Shown: one piece after another, positions 42,079 through 51,823 of the stretch
Layout: the number at the start of each line of letters is the position of its first letter
How positions within the stretch are numbered: position 1 is the first letter of the stretch
Origin: Evansella vedderi
Lineage (GTDB): Bacteria; Bacillota; Bacilli; Bacillales; Salisediminibacteriaceae
Direction: 5' to 3'
DNA length: 58,530 nucleotides
Assembly (NCBI RefSeq): GCF_030813435.1
Contig: NZ_JAUSUG010000030.1
Coordinates: 1 to 58,530 of the forward strand
Program-made: the position numbers and the translations under genes
The notes under the pieces: model-generated
What the model was told of the DNA's origin: nothing
The model's input: the letters and a program-made list of their open reading frames with translations, nothing else
The model's database searches: none

Positions 42079-42537
42079 GCTTTAAGGAAATAAATATGGC
42101 TTTGATCTGTTACAGGCCAACCAATTACGCTCGGCCCTTCGGTGGTTGTTTCATTTCCAATTTTACATTTACCACCATATCATCCCAAAATATTCTACTA
42201 TTATTACAAAGTGTTACAAAATATAATTATTATACTTAATAAACTACAAGCTGGCTTTTTTAGGTAGAATGTCACAGTAAATCTTTAAGATTCCCCCTGT
42301 AAACCCCATTATAAAAGGTTTTTAAACAACTCTAAATCTTCCATTATCCATAAAATAATATTAAAACCTTTGTCGGAAATAAGCAGGTTTTTGTTGTAAT
42401 GTAACACAAATAATACAATTTATTTACGTTTTAGTTCAAAACGCCTATTTCTATCAATATATGATAAAATAACTATGCTATATTGTAATCTATTAATTAA
42501 ATAGGATAAATTATTGACGTTTTTTAGGAGGAAACCC

Positions 42538-44025
42538 ATGAGTTTATTTAAATCTACTATACTCTTTCATAGGAGTGGTGATGAAAAACTCGCAAGAAGG
42601 AATCTATATTTAATTGTTGCTCTATTATTAATTGCCGCTATTATCTTTTCAACGAACAGTGCTCTAGCCAACAGCGATGAGGAAGAGGGAGACTACAGGA
42701 TTTCCATTAGTACCGTGTATCATGTTTACTATGGCAGTGATAGACTTGGAGTAGTGGATGATAAAGATTTAGTAAAAGACTATGAAACAAAATTAATAAA
42801 AGAGCTTTCGGAAAAATACGATGACCTTGATTTTAAATTAAGTAAAAGTATTACTGTTATTCCAGAAATAGTTTTTAATACAAGAGTAAATAATGACTCT
42901 ACCTTGAGCCTTTTAGGTGAGAAAGTAGATGTTCTTGCAAGTACATATAAAGTATTAATTGATGATCAAGAAATTGGTCATGTAAGTAGAGATGAAGATT
43001 ACGACGAGTTTGTAAAGGCATTTGTACTCGAATATGTTAGCGAAAGCGAGTTAGAGGCTTTTGAAGAAGGCATACCAATGGAAGAGGAGCTTTCAAAGCT
43101 TGATATTGGAGATTCTATCATTACAAATATAGAATTATCTGAGGAAATTGAGTGGGTGCAATCTTCTGCTGATGCTGATGAAGTCTTATCCGTTAGTGAT
43201 ATACTGAAAATAATGCATCAAGGGACTCTGGAGCAGGAAGTGTATACGGTTGATGCAGGAGATGTATTAGGAACTATTGCCAATTCCCATGGTCTTACTT
43301 TAAGCGAGATTAAGGATATTAATCCGGGGATTACAGAAGACTCACTCCTTCAAATTGGCGATGAACTAAATGTGACTGTATTAAAACCGATGGTATCCCT
43401 TAGAGTCGAAAAAGTATCCAAAAGGGAAGAAACCATCTCATACGAAACGGAAACAAAAGATGACAGTGATATGTGGCGCGGGGAAACAAGAGTTTCTCAA
43501 GAAGGTATAGACGGGAAAAAAGTAGTAGAATATGCGGTTACCTATGAAAATGGGAGACCAATTAGTACTGAAGTAATTAACGAGGAAATTACCCGAGAAG
43601 CGACAAATAAAATTGTATTAAGGGGAACAAAAACTTCCCCATCTAGAGGGTCAGGGCAGTTAGCATGGCCAGCTGTAGGTGGACATATTTCAAGTCAATT
43701 TGGCATGAGGTGGGGACGTCAGCATAACGGAATTGATATTGCGCGCCCTTCCAACTATAATATTTTAGCAGCAGACAATGGAACAATTAGTTCTGCCGGT
43801 TGGGAAAATGGTTATGGTAATACAATACGAATTAACCATAACAATGGAATAGAAACGCTCTATGCCCACTTAGCAAGCATCGATGTGAGCGCTGGACAAA
43901 CCGTAGCGAAAGGGCAAACAATCGGCCGAATGGGTTCCACTGGTAACTCAACTGGTGTCCACCTTCATTTTGAAGTTCACGAAAACGGACAAGTAAGAAA
44001 CCCGATGAATTATTTAAGAAGATAA
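42538..44025 (+). CDS. M23 family peptidoglycan endopeptidase with LysM and G5 domains
   Basis: This 495-residue secreted or membrane-anchored cell-wall hydrolase has a hydrophobic segment at about 23-45 (signal or anchor, ending near ALANS) and a long acidic region. A LysM domain covers about 235-280, a G5 domain about 287-364, and a C-terminal M23 zinc peptidase domain about 370-495. Zinc ligands are visible in HNGID (near 396) and HLHFE (near 475). I start it at the ATG at 42538 with AGGAGG upstream. It sits just before walRK; M23 enzymes are frequent WalR targets, but I found no convincing WalR box. Confidence 0.92.
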   Translation: MSLFKSTILFHRSGDEKLARRNLYLIVALLLIAAIIFSTNSALANSDEEEGDYRISISTVYHVYYGSDRLGVVDDKDLVKDYETKLIKELSEKYDDLDFKLSKSITVIPEIVFNTRVNNDSTLSLLGEKVDVLASTYKVLIDDQEIGHVSRDEDYDEFVKAFVLEYVSESELEAFEEGIPMEEELSKLDIGDSIITNIELSEEIEWVQSSADADEVLSVSDILKIMHQGTLEQEVYTVDAGDVLGTIANSHGLTLSEIKDINPGITEDSLLQIGDELNVTVLKPMVSLRVEKVSKREETISYETETKDDSDMWRGETRVSQEGIDGKKVVEYAVTYENGRPISTEVINEEITREATNKIVLRGTKTSPSRGSGQLAWPAVGGHISSQFGMRWGRQHNGIDIARPSNYNILAADNGTISSAGWENGYGNTIRINHNNGIETLYAHLASIDVSAGQTVAKGQTIGRMGSTGNSTGVHLHFEVHENGQVRNPMNYLRR

Positions 44026-44037
44026 AAAATACCAATT

Positions 44038-44076
44038 CCCCCTTAACTGTACAAGTTAAGGGGGACCCTTTTTTAT
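44038..44076 (+). terminator. Intrinsic terminator after the M23 peptidase
   Basis: CCCCCTTAACT / AGTTAAGGGGG forms a perfect 11-bp stem followed by ACCC and T6. Confidence 0.85.
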
Positions 44077-44179
44077 TTCAAGAAATTTCCTAATCATTCT
44101 ATAGAGAGGTTATTTTCATGTGTGATAAAATAAGACTAGGAAACATTAGTCGTGTTAAATGACAGGAGCTGGTGAAACG

Positions 44180-44887
44180 ATGGAAAAACAAAAAATTCTT
44201 GTAGTGGATGATGAGCAACCGATTGCGGATATTTTAAAGTTTGGACTAGAAAAGGAAGGTTTTGATGTTATTTGTGCCTATGACGGTAATGCTGCGATTG
44301 AAATGGCAACAAAACATGAACCAGATCTTATTTTGTTAGATATTATGCTACCTTATAAAGATGGAATGGAAGTTTGCCGTGAAGTTAGAAAAACCCATGA
44401 CATGCCCATAATCATGTTGACGGCAAAGGATTCAGAGATAGATAAAGTACTCGGTCTAGAGTTAGGGGCAGATGATTATGTTACGAAGCCTTTTAGTACA
44501 AGAGAGCTAGTGGCTCGAGTAAAGGCTAACCTTCGCCGAAATCAAAAAACAAAGGAGCCGGAACAGGAAAAGAAAAACATTGAGGTTGGAGGACTTCTTA
44601 TTCAACCTGATGCATACCTAGTTTCCAAGCGCGGTGAACCGATTGAACTAACCCATAGAGAATTTGAACTGATATATTATTTAGCTAGACATATTGGACA
44701 GGTTATGACAAGAGAGCATTTACTTCAAGCTGTTTGGGGATATGATTACTTTGGTGATGTACGTACGGTTGACGTTACGGTTCGTCGTCTTCGGGAAAAA
44801 GTAGAGGACAATCCAAGCCACCCAACCTGGATTATTACTCGTAGAGGAGTAGGGTATTATTTGAGGAATGTAGACCAGGAGATCTAG
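44180..44887 (+). CDS. walR: Response regulator WalR (YycF)
   Basis: This is the OmpR-family regulator of the essential cell-wall two-component system. The receiver domain has acidic pair D10-D11, the phosphorylated aspartate D54 (LLDIMLP) and the lysine in TKPFS. The C-terminal winged-helix domain contains [13 protein letters not shown] and [13 protein letters not shown]. The length is 235 residues from ATG 44180; an upstream ATG at 44159 adds seven unconserved residues and lacks a ribosome-binding site. First gene of walRKHIJ. Confidence 0.97.
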   Translation: MEKQKILVVDDEQPIADILKFGLEKEGFDVICAYDGNAAIEMATKHEPDLILLDIMLPYKDGMEVCREVRKTHDMPIIMLTAKDSEIDKVLGLELGADDYVTKPFSTRELVARVKANLRRNQKTKEPEQEKKNIEVGGLLIQPDAYLVSKRGEPIELTHREFELIYYLARHIGQVMTREHLLQAVWGYDYFGDVRTVDVTVRRLREKVEDNPSHPTWIITRRGVGYYLRNVDQEI

Positions 44888-44888
44888 C

Positions 44889-46706
44889 ATGAAGAAAATA
44901 CGTTTTCACAAATCAATTCATGTAAAAATAGTAATCATTTACGTTTTACTAATATTGATAGCAATGCAAGTGATAGGTGTTTACTTTACCCGTCAATTGG
45001 AGGATCAACTAGTTGCCAATTTCAATGCAACTCTGGATGAAAGGGTAAATTTATTAAGATATAACGTTGAACAGGAAATGAAACGGAATGAAGAGGATGA
45101 AGAGCGAAGTCTCACTAGTAGAATAAATGAAATCCTCTTAGAATTGTTTAATATTGATAACACTGATGTACAGGTTGTGGACAAAAACAGTACCGTAATC
45201 AGTGTTTCTAATCCTAGTCAACGTGCTAACATTGGCCAGAAAACAACTAATGTCCGTGTAAAACGTGCCCTCCTTGGTGTGGAAGATGATGTTCCACTCC
45301 TTAATGAAGCAAACAATCATCGAACACGTGTGTTAGCAATATCTGTTTATTCAGAGGAAGAAATTATTGGAGCTATCTATATTGAAGCCTCCATTGAAGA
45401 AATCTATGATCAGATGCGGGACATTAATCAAATATTAATGTCCGGTACGATTATTGCTTTAGCCATAACCGCTATCCTCGGGGTTTTGTTGGCGAGAACA
45501 ATCACCAGGCCGATCATAGATATGAAAAGACAAGCTGTTGTCTTAGGACGGGGTGACTTTTCAAGAAGTGTAAAGGTCTACGGAAATGATGAAATTGGTC
45601 AACTTGCCTCTGCCTTTAATGAGCTCACTAACCGATTGCAAGATGCACGTGCCACAACGGAAGGGGAGAAAAGAAAGCTCTCTTCTGTCTTAACCCATAT
45701 GACCGATGGGGTAATTGCAACAGATAAGTCTGGAAAAATCATTTTAATGAATAAACGGGCAGAGCATATGCTCGATAAAAAGCAAGAAGATGTGTTAGAT
45801 ACGGAGATAACGAAGGTATTAAATTTAGATAAGTTCATGAAGTTAGAGGATCTATTTAAATTTACAGACCCTATCTTACTTGACTTTGATAATGATGATG
45901 AAGAAATTATTTTGGAAGCTCACTTTTCTGTTATTGAGAAAGAAAACGGTGAACAAAACGGATTAATTGCTGTTTTACACGATGTTACGGAGCAGGAGAA
46001 AATTGAAGAGGAACGTAGAGAATTTGTGGCTAACGTATCCCATGAGCTCCGTACCCCATTGACGTCTATGAAAAGTTATTTAGAGGCCCTTGCAGATGGA
46101 GCGATTGAAGATCCCGAAGTTGCCCCTAGATTTATTCATGTTACACAAACGGAAACGGAAAGAATGATTCGACTTGTGAACGATTTACTGCAGTTATCTA
46201 AAATGGACAGTAAGGATTATCACATGAATTTTGCTTCCATTAATCTACCGCAGTTTGTGGATCAAATCATGGAACGATTTGAAATGTCAACGAAAAACGA
46301 ATCCATTACTTTTAAGCATAAAATACCAGATAGAGATATGTTTGTTTACGGGGACAGGGATAAACTAACACAGTTAATGGATAATATTTTGTCCAATGCA
46401 GTTAAATACTCCCCTGAAGGAGGAACGATTACTTGTGCTTTAAAAGCCGAGAAGGATCGTGTTCTTGTAAGTATAAAGGATGAAGGTGTAGGAATACCAA
46501 AGGAGAACATTCCTTTTGTATTTGATCGCTTTTACCGCGTAGATAAAGCACGGACTAGAAACTTGGGTGGAACAGGTCTAGGTCTTGCCATTGCCAAGGA
46601 AATTGTAACAGCTCACGGAGGCTCTATATGGGTCAGCAGTGACTGGGGGAAAGGAACGACTATTTCATTCGCACTTCCTTTAGATGAGGAGGCTGAACAG
46701 TTATGA
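44889..46706 (+). CDS. walK: Sensor histidine kinase WalK (YycG)
   Basis: This is the partner kinase of WalR, 605 residues. TM1 (about 12-32) and TM2 (about 182-204) enclose an extracytoplasmic PAS-like sensor. HAMP, cytoplasmic PAS, HisKA with H385 (NVSHELRTP) and HATPase_c (NAVKYSPEGG, GTGLGLAIAKEI) follow. WalK senses division and wall status and phosphorylates WalR. It begins one base after the walR stop and overlaps walH by 4 nt. Confidence 0.97.
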   Translation: MKKIRFHKSIHVKIVIIYVLLILIAMQVIGVYFTRQLEDQLVANFNATLDERVNLLRYNVEQEMKRNEEDEERSLTSRINEILLELFNIDNTDVQVVDKNSTVISVSNPSQRANIGQKTTNVRVKRALLGVEDDVPLLNEANNHRTRVLAISVYSEEEIIGAIYIEASIEEIYDQMRDINQILMSGTIIALAITAILGVLLARTITRPIIDMKRQAVVLGRGDFSRSVKVYGNDEIGQLASAFNELTNRLQDARATTEGEKRKLSSVLTHMTDGVIATDKSGKIILMNKRAEHMLDKKQEDVLDTEITKVLNLDKFMKLEDLFKFTDPILLDFDNDDEEIILEAHFSVIEKENGEQNGLIAVLHDVTEQEKIEEERREFVANVSHELRTPLTSMKSYLEALADGAIEDPEVAPRFIHVTQTETERMIRLVNDLLQLSKMDSKDYHMNFASINLPQFVDQIMERFEMSTKNESITFKHKIPDRDMFVYGDRDKLTQLMDNILSNAVKYSPEGGTITCALKAEKDRVLVSIKDEGVGIPKENIPFVFDRFYRVDKARTRNLGGTGLGLAIAKEIVTAHGGSIWVSSDWGKGTTISFALPLDEEAEQL

Positions 46707-48058
46707 TAGAGCATATAAAGACAGCCACCTTATGGCTTTTAATATGTACAAGTATTATACTAACTTGGATGATTTGGACCTACCAGCCCGAATATCGTAT
46801 TTTAGGGGAATCCGATTATATTGAAAGGGAAATTATCGGAGAAGAAAGATCTCTATTGGATGTCATACATCCCGAGAAGGTAATTATTCATGAGGATGAC
46901 CAAAGCTTTTGGCTCCACCCATTTGAGGGAGCTTATGAGAATATTTTAAATCAGCTAAGGAGAATTCGGCTGGATTACTTTTACTCAGGATCAGATGTCT
47001 ATGGCTCCTCTATGAGCGGTATACAAGGATTAGAGATAATTTTTCCGGATCAGCTTCAACGGGATTGGATTTATATGTTATTTGATATGGAGGATAGTGA
47101 ACAAGTTCTTCCTATGGAATCCGTTGACAGAATACTTTTGTTTATGAATAACCAGTCTAGTCAAACAGAGGTTTCCGTTAGATTTGTATCCAGTCATAAC
47201 AATGAATTTTATCAAGCCAATACAGGTCTTTCCGTAAATCAATTTAAAGCCTTTTATAACGAATATGTAGATAATAGAACGGAAGTAAATGTTTATCCTC
47301 TACAGACAAATACACGTAATATATTTTCTAAAAGAAATTATGTTCCAATAGAGACGATGGATTTAAAAAGGTATACCTTTTTAATTAATTCTGTAGAGGA
47401 TGCCCAAGAAGCTTTCTTGCAAGCGTTATTTAATGACCCAGAATTAGTAAGGAATTATTTCCAAGGGAATCAAGAGGTTTATACCGATGGAAACCGAATG
47501 ATGAATGTGGTTGAAAACGGTAATGTTTTACAATATGTACATTCGACTTCGTTAACACAATCGGAAAGAAGTGAAAGGTCTATTGTAGAAGCAAGTATTG
47601 ACTTTATAAATGGACATGCTGGCTGGACCGATCAATATAAGCTTGCTAGTTGGTCGGAAACGACATTTAATGATCGAGCAACCTTCCGAATGCATGTGGA
47701 TGGATTACCGATTATGGGAACGAATGTAAATCGAACGGAATTTTATACGATGGAATTAGCTAGACAAGGAAGTCGAATTTCAGAATACATTAGACCCATT
47801 TTTCATTTAGAGGAGGAGCTGCACGGACTGGAACGGACTTCTTTGCCAAGTTTCCAAGTTGTTTTAAATGTAATTGATGAAAATGAGGCTATTGAAAAGG
47901 AGTTAATTGAAGACGTGGCAGTTGGCTATTATATGAGGAAGCAAACTTCTTTAATTATTTTTGAACCTGCATGGTTTATACAAGAAAGAGGTATTTGGAG
48001 AAGAGTAGACATTCGGGATGACCTACTGCAAGGATCCTTAGGTGGAGGGACTGAGTAA
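46703..48058 (+). CDS. walH: WalRK regulatory protein WalH (YycH)
   Basis: This 451-residue protein has one N-terminal membrane helix (TATLWLLICTSIILTWMIWT) and a large extracytoplasmic part, as in YycH. In B. subtilis YycH and YycI hold WalK inactive through membrane contacts. Sequence conservation is low in this family, so the call rests on topology, length, YycH-type stretches and position. It overlaps walK by 4 nt and is 2 nt from walI. Confidence 0.92.
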   Translation: MIEHIKTATLWLLICTSIILTWMIWTYQPEYRILGESDYIEREIIGEERSLLDVIHPEKVIIHEDDQSFWLHPFEGAYENILNQLRRIRLDYFYSGSDVYGSSMSGIQGLEIIFPDQLQRDWIYMLFDMEDSEQVLPMESVDRILLFMNNQSSQTEVSVRFVSSHNNEFYQANTGLSVNQFKAFYNEYVDNRTEVNVYPLQTNTRNIFSKRNYVPIETMDLKRYTFLINSVEDAQEAFLQALFNDPELVRNYFQGNQEVYTDGNRMMNVVENGNVLQYVHSTSLTQSERSERSIVEASIDFINGHAGWTDQYKLASWSETTFNDRATFRMHVDGLPIMGTNVNRTEFYTMELARQGSRISEYIRPIFHLEEELHGLERTSLPSFQVVLNVIDENEAIEKELIEDVAVGYYMRKQTSLIIFEPAWFIQERGIWRRVDIRDDLLQGSLGGGTE

Positions 48059-48060
48059 TT

Positions 48061-48840
48061 ATGGATTGGGGTAATACGAAGACAATATTTATTGTGACTT
48101 TCCTCTGTTTGAATATTTTCTTGGGTTACCAGCTGATGGAGAAAAGAACAGAAGGAAATATCAACATAATGACTCAATCAACCTTACAGGATTATATAGA
48201 GGCAAATGTGGAAATTGCCATTACAAATGCAGAAGAAATCTATACTGGTTCCCCCATTATTGGTTCCATGATGAGGTTTACAGATGAGATGTTAGCAGAG
48301 CAAATGGAAAGTCAGGTCATTAGGATATTTAATGACGTAATGATTTACTCCGAGTTGATTACTCCCTATAAACTTTCGGAAAACAGTTTGGAAGCGGGAG
48401 TGGAGGCATTTTTGGAAGAACATGTTTTCCTCGGGGAGCATTATCGTTTTTCCAGTTTTAACGAGGATACAATTGGCTTAGTACAAACCTTTGATGGGAT
48501 GCCAATTGAAAACTATGAGGATGATCGATTCTATCTCGTCCTACATTTAAATGAAAACCTAGAAATTGAAGCATACCATCAGTATTACATTCAATTTAAC
48601 GAAGATAATCAGGAGAATCGAGAGCAGGAGCTCCTATCTCCTCTAAAAGCTATTGAGAATTTGTACAATAATCAACGGATTCCTGCCGATTCCGTTGTTG
48701 AACATGCAGAGTTAGGTTATTATAGTCTGCTTCCTGCAAGTGGAGAATATCAAGTTTTTGCTCCTATGTGGAAAATAACCATAAATGGTTACTATCACTA
48801 CGTGGATGCAATTAACGGTCAAATTCAAACGATTAATTAA
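48061..48840 (+). CDS. walI: WalRK regulatory protein WalI (YycI)
   Basis: This 259-residue protein has an N-terminal membrane helix (TKTIFIVTFLCLNIFLGYQL) and an extracytoplasmic YycI-type domain ending in WKITINGYYHYVDAINGQI. It cooperates with WalH in controlling WalK. Position between walH and walJ and matching topology support the name. Confidence 0.92.
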   Translation: MDWGNTKTIFIVTFLCLNIFLGYQLMEKRTEGNINIMTQSTLQDYIEANVEIAITNAEEIYTGSPIIGSMMRFTDEMLAEQMESQVIRIFNDVMIYSELITPYKLSENSLEAGVEAFLEEHVFLGEHYRFSSFNEDTIGLVQTFDGMPIENYEDDRFYLVLHLNENLEIEAYHQYYIQFNEDNQENREQELLSPLKAIENLYNNQRIPADSVVEHAELGYYSLLPASGEYQVFAPMWKITINGYYHYVDAINGQIQTIN

Positions 48841-48857
48841 TGGAGTGAATAATTAGT

Positions 48858-49652
48858 ATGAGTTTACGATTCAGCGTCCTTGCCAGCGGAAGCACAGGGA
48901 ATGCTATATATGTAGAAACAAACGGGCAGAAATTGCTAATAGATGCGGGGCTTAGTGGAAAAAAAATAGAACAGTGCTTCCAACATATTTATATCTCTCC
49001 AAGGGAATTAAATGGGATACTAGTCACCCATGAGCATAGTGACCATATAAAAGGTGTGGGTATCTTAGCCCGCAGATATAATCTACCAATCTATGCAAAT
49101 GCGAAAACATGGAATGCTATGGAGCACCTAATTGGTGAAATCCCTGTAGAGCAGCGCTTCCATTTTGAAGTAGGAGAAACGAAGACCTTTGGTGATTTAG
49201 ATGTAGAGTCATTTGGTGTTTCACACGATGCCGCTGAACCAATGTTTTTTACCTTCCAGCACGGGGGACGAAAGCTGGCAGTTATGACAGACACTGGCTA
49301 TGTTAGTGAGCGAATGAAGGGAATCACAAAGGAAGCCAATACCTTTGTCTTTGAATCAAATCATGATATGGATATGCTCCGCATGGGGAAATATCCATGG
49401 AATATTAAACGACGCATATTAGGAGACGAAGGACATGTTTCCAATGTGGATGCTGGGTTGGCATTAGCTGATATTTTAACTGACAAGCCTGCCAATATAT
49501 ATTTAGCCCATTTAAGCTTAGATAATAATATGAAAGAGCTAGCTCGAATGACTGTACACCAGACATTAGAAGAGAAGGGCTATGAGGTTGGAAAGCAAGT
49601 TAAATTATTCGATACGGACCCAGCAACCCCAACAGCATTGGCTGTCGTTTAA
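48858..49652 (+). CDS. walJ: Metallo-beta-lactamase-fold exonuclease WalJ (YycJ)
   Basis: This 264-residue MBL-fold protein has metal-binding motif [10 protein letters not shown], with ligands H58, H60, D62 and H63. The later HDAAEP and AHLSLDNN motifs are also present. YycJ is a 5'-3' DNA exonuclease implicated in mismatch repair in Bacillus and affects the coordination of wall synthesis. GGAGTG precedes the ATG. It lies 17 bp after walI. Confidence 0.94.
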   Translation: MSLRFSVLASGSTGNAIYVETNGQKLLIDAGLSGKKIEQCFQHIYISPRELNGILVTHEHSDHIKGVGILARRYNLPIYANAKTWNAMEHLIGEIPVEQRFHFEVGETKTFGDLDVESFGVSHDAAEPMFFTFQHGGRKLAVMTDTGYVSERMKGITKEANTFVFESNHDMDMLRMGKYPWNIKRRILGDEGHVSNVDAGLALADILTDKPANIYLAHLSLDNNMKELARMTVHQTLEEKGYEVGKQVKLFDTDPATPTALAVV

Positions 49653-49846
49653 TGGAGAAAAAATCCACAAAAGTTCGGTTTAATGTTACGCTCTTCGGGA
49701 AATATTAAAGTTGTGTGAAAAATTAACGAAAACGGACCATAATAATAGACGATGAATTAATAGTTTTATAAAATAAATACAGTAAATGAACAAATTTTAC
49801 TGGGACTTTTCTCAAAAATATAAATAAATTTAGAGGAGGGTTTTAA

Positions 49847-51064
49847 ATGGGCTATTATGACGGACATTATCAATCAAGAAGATCAGACAAGAAGGACTCT
49901 AAACGACCAATATTATATTCCTTTCTTAGTGCTGTAATAGGAGGTCTCCTAGTGGTGTTTTCCTTCCCTATATTAGCTAATAATGGTTTATTACCATACG
50001 ATGTGGCTCCAAAGGGGTCTGTTGCAGTTAATGAGCCGGAAGCGGAAGAGGTCCTCGGAGAAATCCCTACAGAAATGGTGAACATATCCATGACTTCTGA
50101 AGTAATCGATGCTGTGGAGCGAGTTTCTGATGCTGTAGTTGGTGTTATCAATAATAGAGTTTCGCAAGGATTCTTCGGTCCAACGAACAGAGAAGGAACA
50201 GGGTCTGGAGTTGTTTATAAAATAGAAGGGGACAAAGCTTATATCGTCACTAATCAGCATGTAATTGAGCGTGCCAATGAAATAGATGTAACCTTAAGTA
50301 ATGGTGCCAGAGTCCCGGCTGAGTTAGTTGGAGAAGACCGTATTACGGATCTTGCCGTGCTTACCATTGATGCTGATGAGGTGGACACGGTAGCGGAATT
50401 TGGTAACTCCGATCTTTTACGGGCAGGGGAACCGGCTATAGCGATTGGAAATCCATTATCCTTTGAGGGATCAGTGACATTAGGGATTATCAGTGCTGTG
50501 GAAAGAAGTATCCCTGTAGATGTATTTGGAGATGGGCAAATAGATTGGAATGCAGAAGTAATTCAGACGGATGCTGCCATTAACCCAGGAAACAGTGGTG
50601 GAGCACTCCTAAACATTAAAGGTGAAGTTATCGGAATCAATTCCATGAAAATAGCACAGTCAGCAGTAGAGGGTATCGGCTTTGCAATTCCAACAGCAAT
50701 TGCCATACCTGTCATTGAAGACTTAGAGCGATATGGTGAAGTGCAAAGACCTCAAATGGGTGTTGTCATACACTCTCTGCAAGAAATTCCAAGTGTATAC
50801 TGGCAAGGTGCCCTTGGTCTTCCAGAGGATGTAAAAGGTGGCGTTTATGTTCATGACGTTACACCTAATTCCCCTGCAGAAAGAGCAGGATTAGAAGAAG
50901 GGGATGTCATCATCAAACTAGATGATCAGGAAATTAAAGATACTCATGATCTGAGAAGATTCCTCTATACGGAAAAAAGAATTGGTGACTCTATGAAAGT
51001 TACGTTCTACCGAAATGGAGAACAGCAGGAAGTAGAATTAACACTGGATCGAGGATTATTTTAA
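49847..51064 (+). CDS. htrC: HtrA-like serine protease HtrC (YycK)
   Basis: This 405-residue membrane-anchored trypsin-like protease has an anchor helix at about 23-45. The catalytic triad is H138 (VTNQHVIE), D168 (ITDLAVL) and S250 (NPGNSGGALL). One C-terminal PDZ domain covers about 295-400. It degrades misfolded exported proteins. GGAGGG precedes the ATG. It follows walJ after a 194-bp gap and has its own terminator, so it may be partly independent of the wal operon. Confidence 0.95.
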   Translation: MGYYDGHYQSRRSDKKDSKRPILYSFLSAVIGGLLVVFSFPILANNGLLPYDVAPKGSVAVNEPEAEEVLGEIPTEMVNISMTSEVIDAVERVSDAVVGVINNRVSQGFFGPTNREGTGSGVVYKIEGDKAYIVTNQHVIERANEIDVTLSNGARVPAELVGEDRITDLAVLTIDADEVDTVAEFGNSDLLRAGEPAIAIGNPLSFEGSVTLGIISAVERSIPVDVFGDGQIDWNAEVIQTDAAINPGNSGGALLNIKGEVIGINSMKIAQSAVEGIGFAIPTAIAIPVIEDLERYGEVQRPQMGVVIHSLQEIPSVYWQGALGLPEDVKGGVYVHDVTPNSPAERAGLEEGDVIIKLDDQEIKDTHDLRRFLYTEKRIGDSMKVTFYRNGEQQEVELTLDRGLF

Positions 51065-51076
51065 AAGATAAATGGT

Positions 51077-51108
51077 AAGAGAGCTACAAGTGGTTGTGGC
51101 TCTCTTTT
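51077..51108 (+). terminator. Intrinsic terminator after htrC
   Basis: AAGAGAGCTACAA pairs with TTGTGGCTCTCTT (one wobble) and is followed by T-rich sequence. A decayed family A motif follows at 51132-51153; the rest of the spacer to 51358 holds nothing clear. Confidence 0.82.
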
Positions 51109-51358
51109 AATTTGGCTCTTTTCGCATAGATTGCTCCTGGGATTATTCGTTGCAACATAAAATTGCCCTGATTAGCTCACAAAACCTTCACCAACAACCT
51201 TTAAGGAAATAATTAAAATATGTAAAAATAATGATAAGAACTAGGGTACAGTGGCAGTGCATAAGAGGGTAGATGAAGTGGTAAAATATTACTGGACCAA
51301 ATATTGTCGTACTTAAAAAGGGGGATAGTAGGGTCATATAAAAAAGGGAGTGGTTTAA

Positions 51359-51457
51359 ATGCTTACAGAAAAGTCGTCCATTATGATGGTTATATTTCTT
51401 GGGCAAGCAACTATTTGTGCTCTTGTTTTGTACCTTATCTCTATTTTTACTAATTAA
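51359..51457 (+). CDS. 32-residue single-pass small membrane protein
   Basis: The frame starts MLTEKSSIMMVIFLG and ends YLISIFTN. It is a short polar N-terminus followed by one hydrophobic helix of about 23 residues. GGGAGTGG lies upstream of the ATG and a strong terminator (51476-51514) starts 18 bp after the stop, so it looks like a complete transcription unit. It is too short for routine gene finding. I recognise no family. It lies between htrC and the CxxH/CxxC gene. Confidence 0.5.
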   Translation: MLTEKSSIMMVIFLGQATICALVLYLISIFTN

Positions 51458-51475
51458 GAAGAAGAATGTAGAAGA

Positions 51476-51514
51476 AAGTACACTTTGAATAAATAATTTG
51501 AAGTGTACTTTTTT
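51476..51514 (+). terminator. Intrinsic terminator after the small membrane protein
   Basis: A perfect 10-bp stem AAGTACACTT / AAGTGTACTT with a 15-nt loop, followed by six Ts. Confidence 0.85.
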
Positions 51515-51525
51515 CGTATACAGCA

Positions 51526-51560
51526 TGTGGATAACTTTAAAGATTTGGGTATGATATAAT
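51526..51560 (+). promoter_or_regulatory. Promoter overlapped by a DnaA box
   Basis: TATAAT (51555-51560) is preceded by TGA, an extended -10. The -35 position (about 51532-51537) is weak and is covered by a perfect DnaA box TGTGGATAA (51526-51534). It would drive the CxxH/CxxC gene and rlmH, and DnaA binding should interfere with polymerase. Confidence 0.6.
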
Positions 51561-51597
51561 ACCAAAGGATATCTTGATTATAGGAGACGTGAAGACC

Positions 51598-51756
51598 ATG
51601 TATTATAGCTGTATTGAGCATATAGAGGTTGCTATGGAAGAGGTTATTGATGAGTCTGGAATGCCTCCTGAATTAACCTTTATTGATGAAAAATTGAAGT
51701 CATCCACAACCTGTTCCTTCTGTAATGAGCAGGCAAAATACAAAATCAGTGGATAA
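51598..51756 (+). CDS. yyzF: CxxH/CxxC small protein (YyzF-like)
   Basis: This 52-residue protein has a C-x2-H motif (CIEH) near the N-terminus and a C-x2-C motif (CSFC) near the C-terminus, the pattern of the CxxH/CxxC family encoded just upstream of rlmH in Bacillaceae. The four residues probably bind one zinc ion. Role unknown. TAGGAGACG precedes the ATG at 51598; an ATG 24 bp upstream is too early. Confidence 0.88.
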   Translation: MYYSCIEHIEVAMEEVIDESGMPPELTFIDEKLKSSTTCSFCNEQAKYKISG

Positions 51757-51799
51757 TCAACAGGTGCTTTGTGGATATGTGGATAACTTCTGTGGATAA
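51748..51799. promoter_or_regulatory. DnaA-box cluster upstream of rlmH
   Basis: Perfect boxes TGTGGATAA lie at 51778-51786 and 51791-51799, with one-mismatch boxes at 51748-51756 and 51770-51778. Together with the box at 51526 and one inside rlmH (52022-52030), this makes six sites in about 500 bp. B. subtilis has a DnaA-box cluster at the same gene (yydA/rlmH). Confidence 0.75.
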
Positions 51800-51823
51800 T
51801 GTGTGAGGAAAGGGTTAGATGAA

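Noticed and set aside
42396-42418. Possible WalR box upstream of the M23 peptidase (TGTATT-N5-TGTTAC on the minus strand)
   Set aside because: One half-site breaks the TGTWAH consensus, and such half-sites are frequent in AT-rich DNA, so I do not call it.
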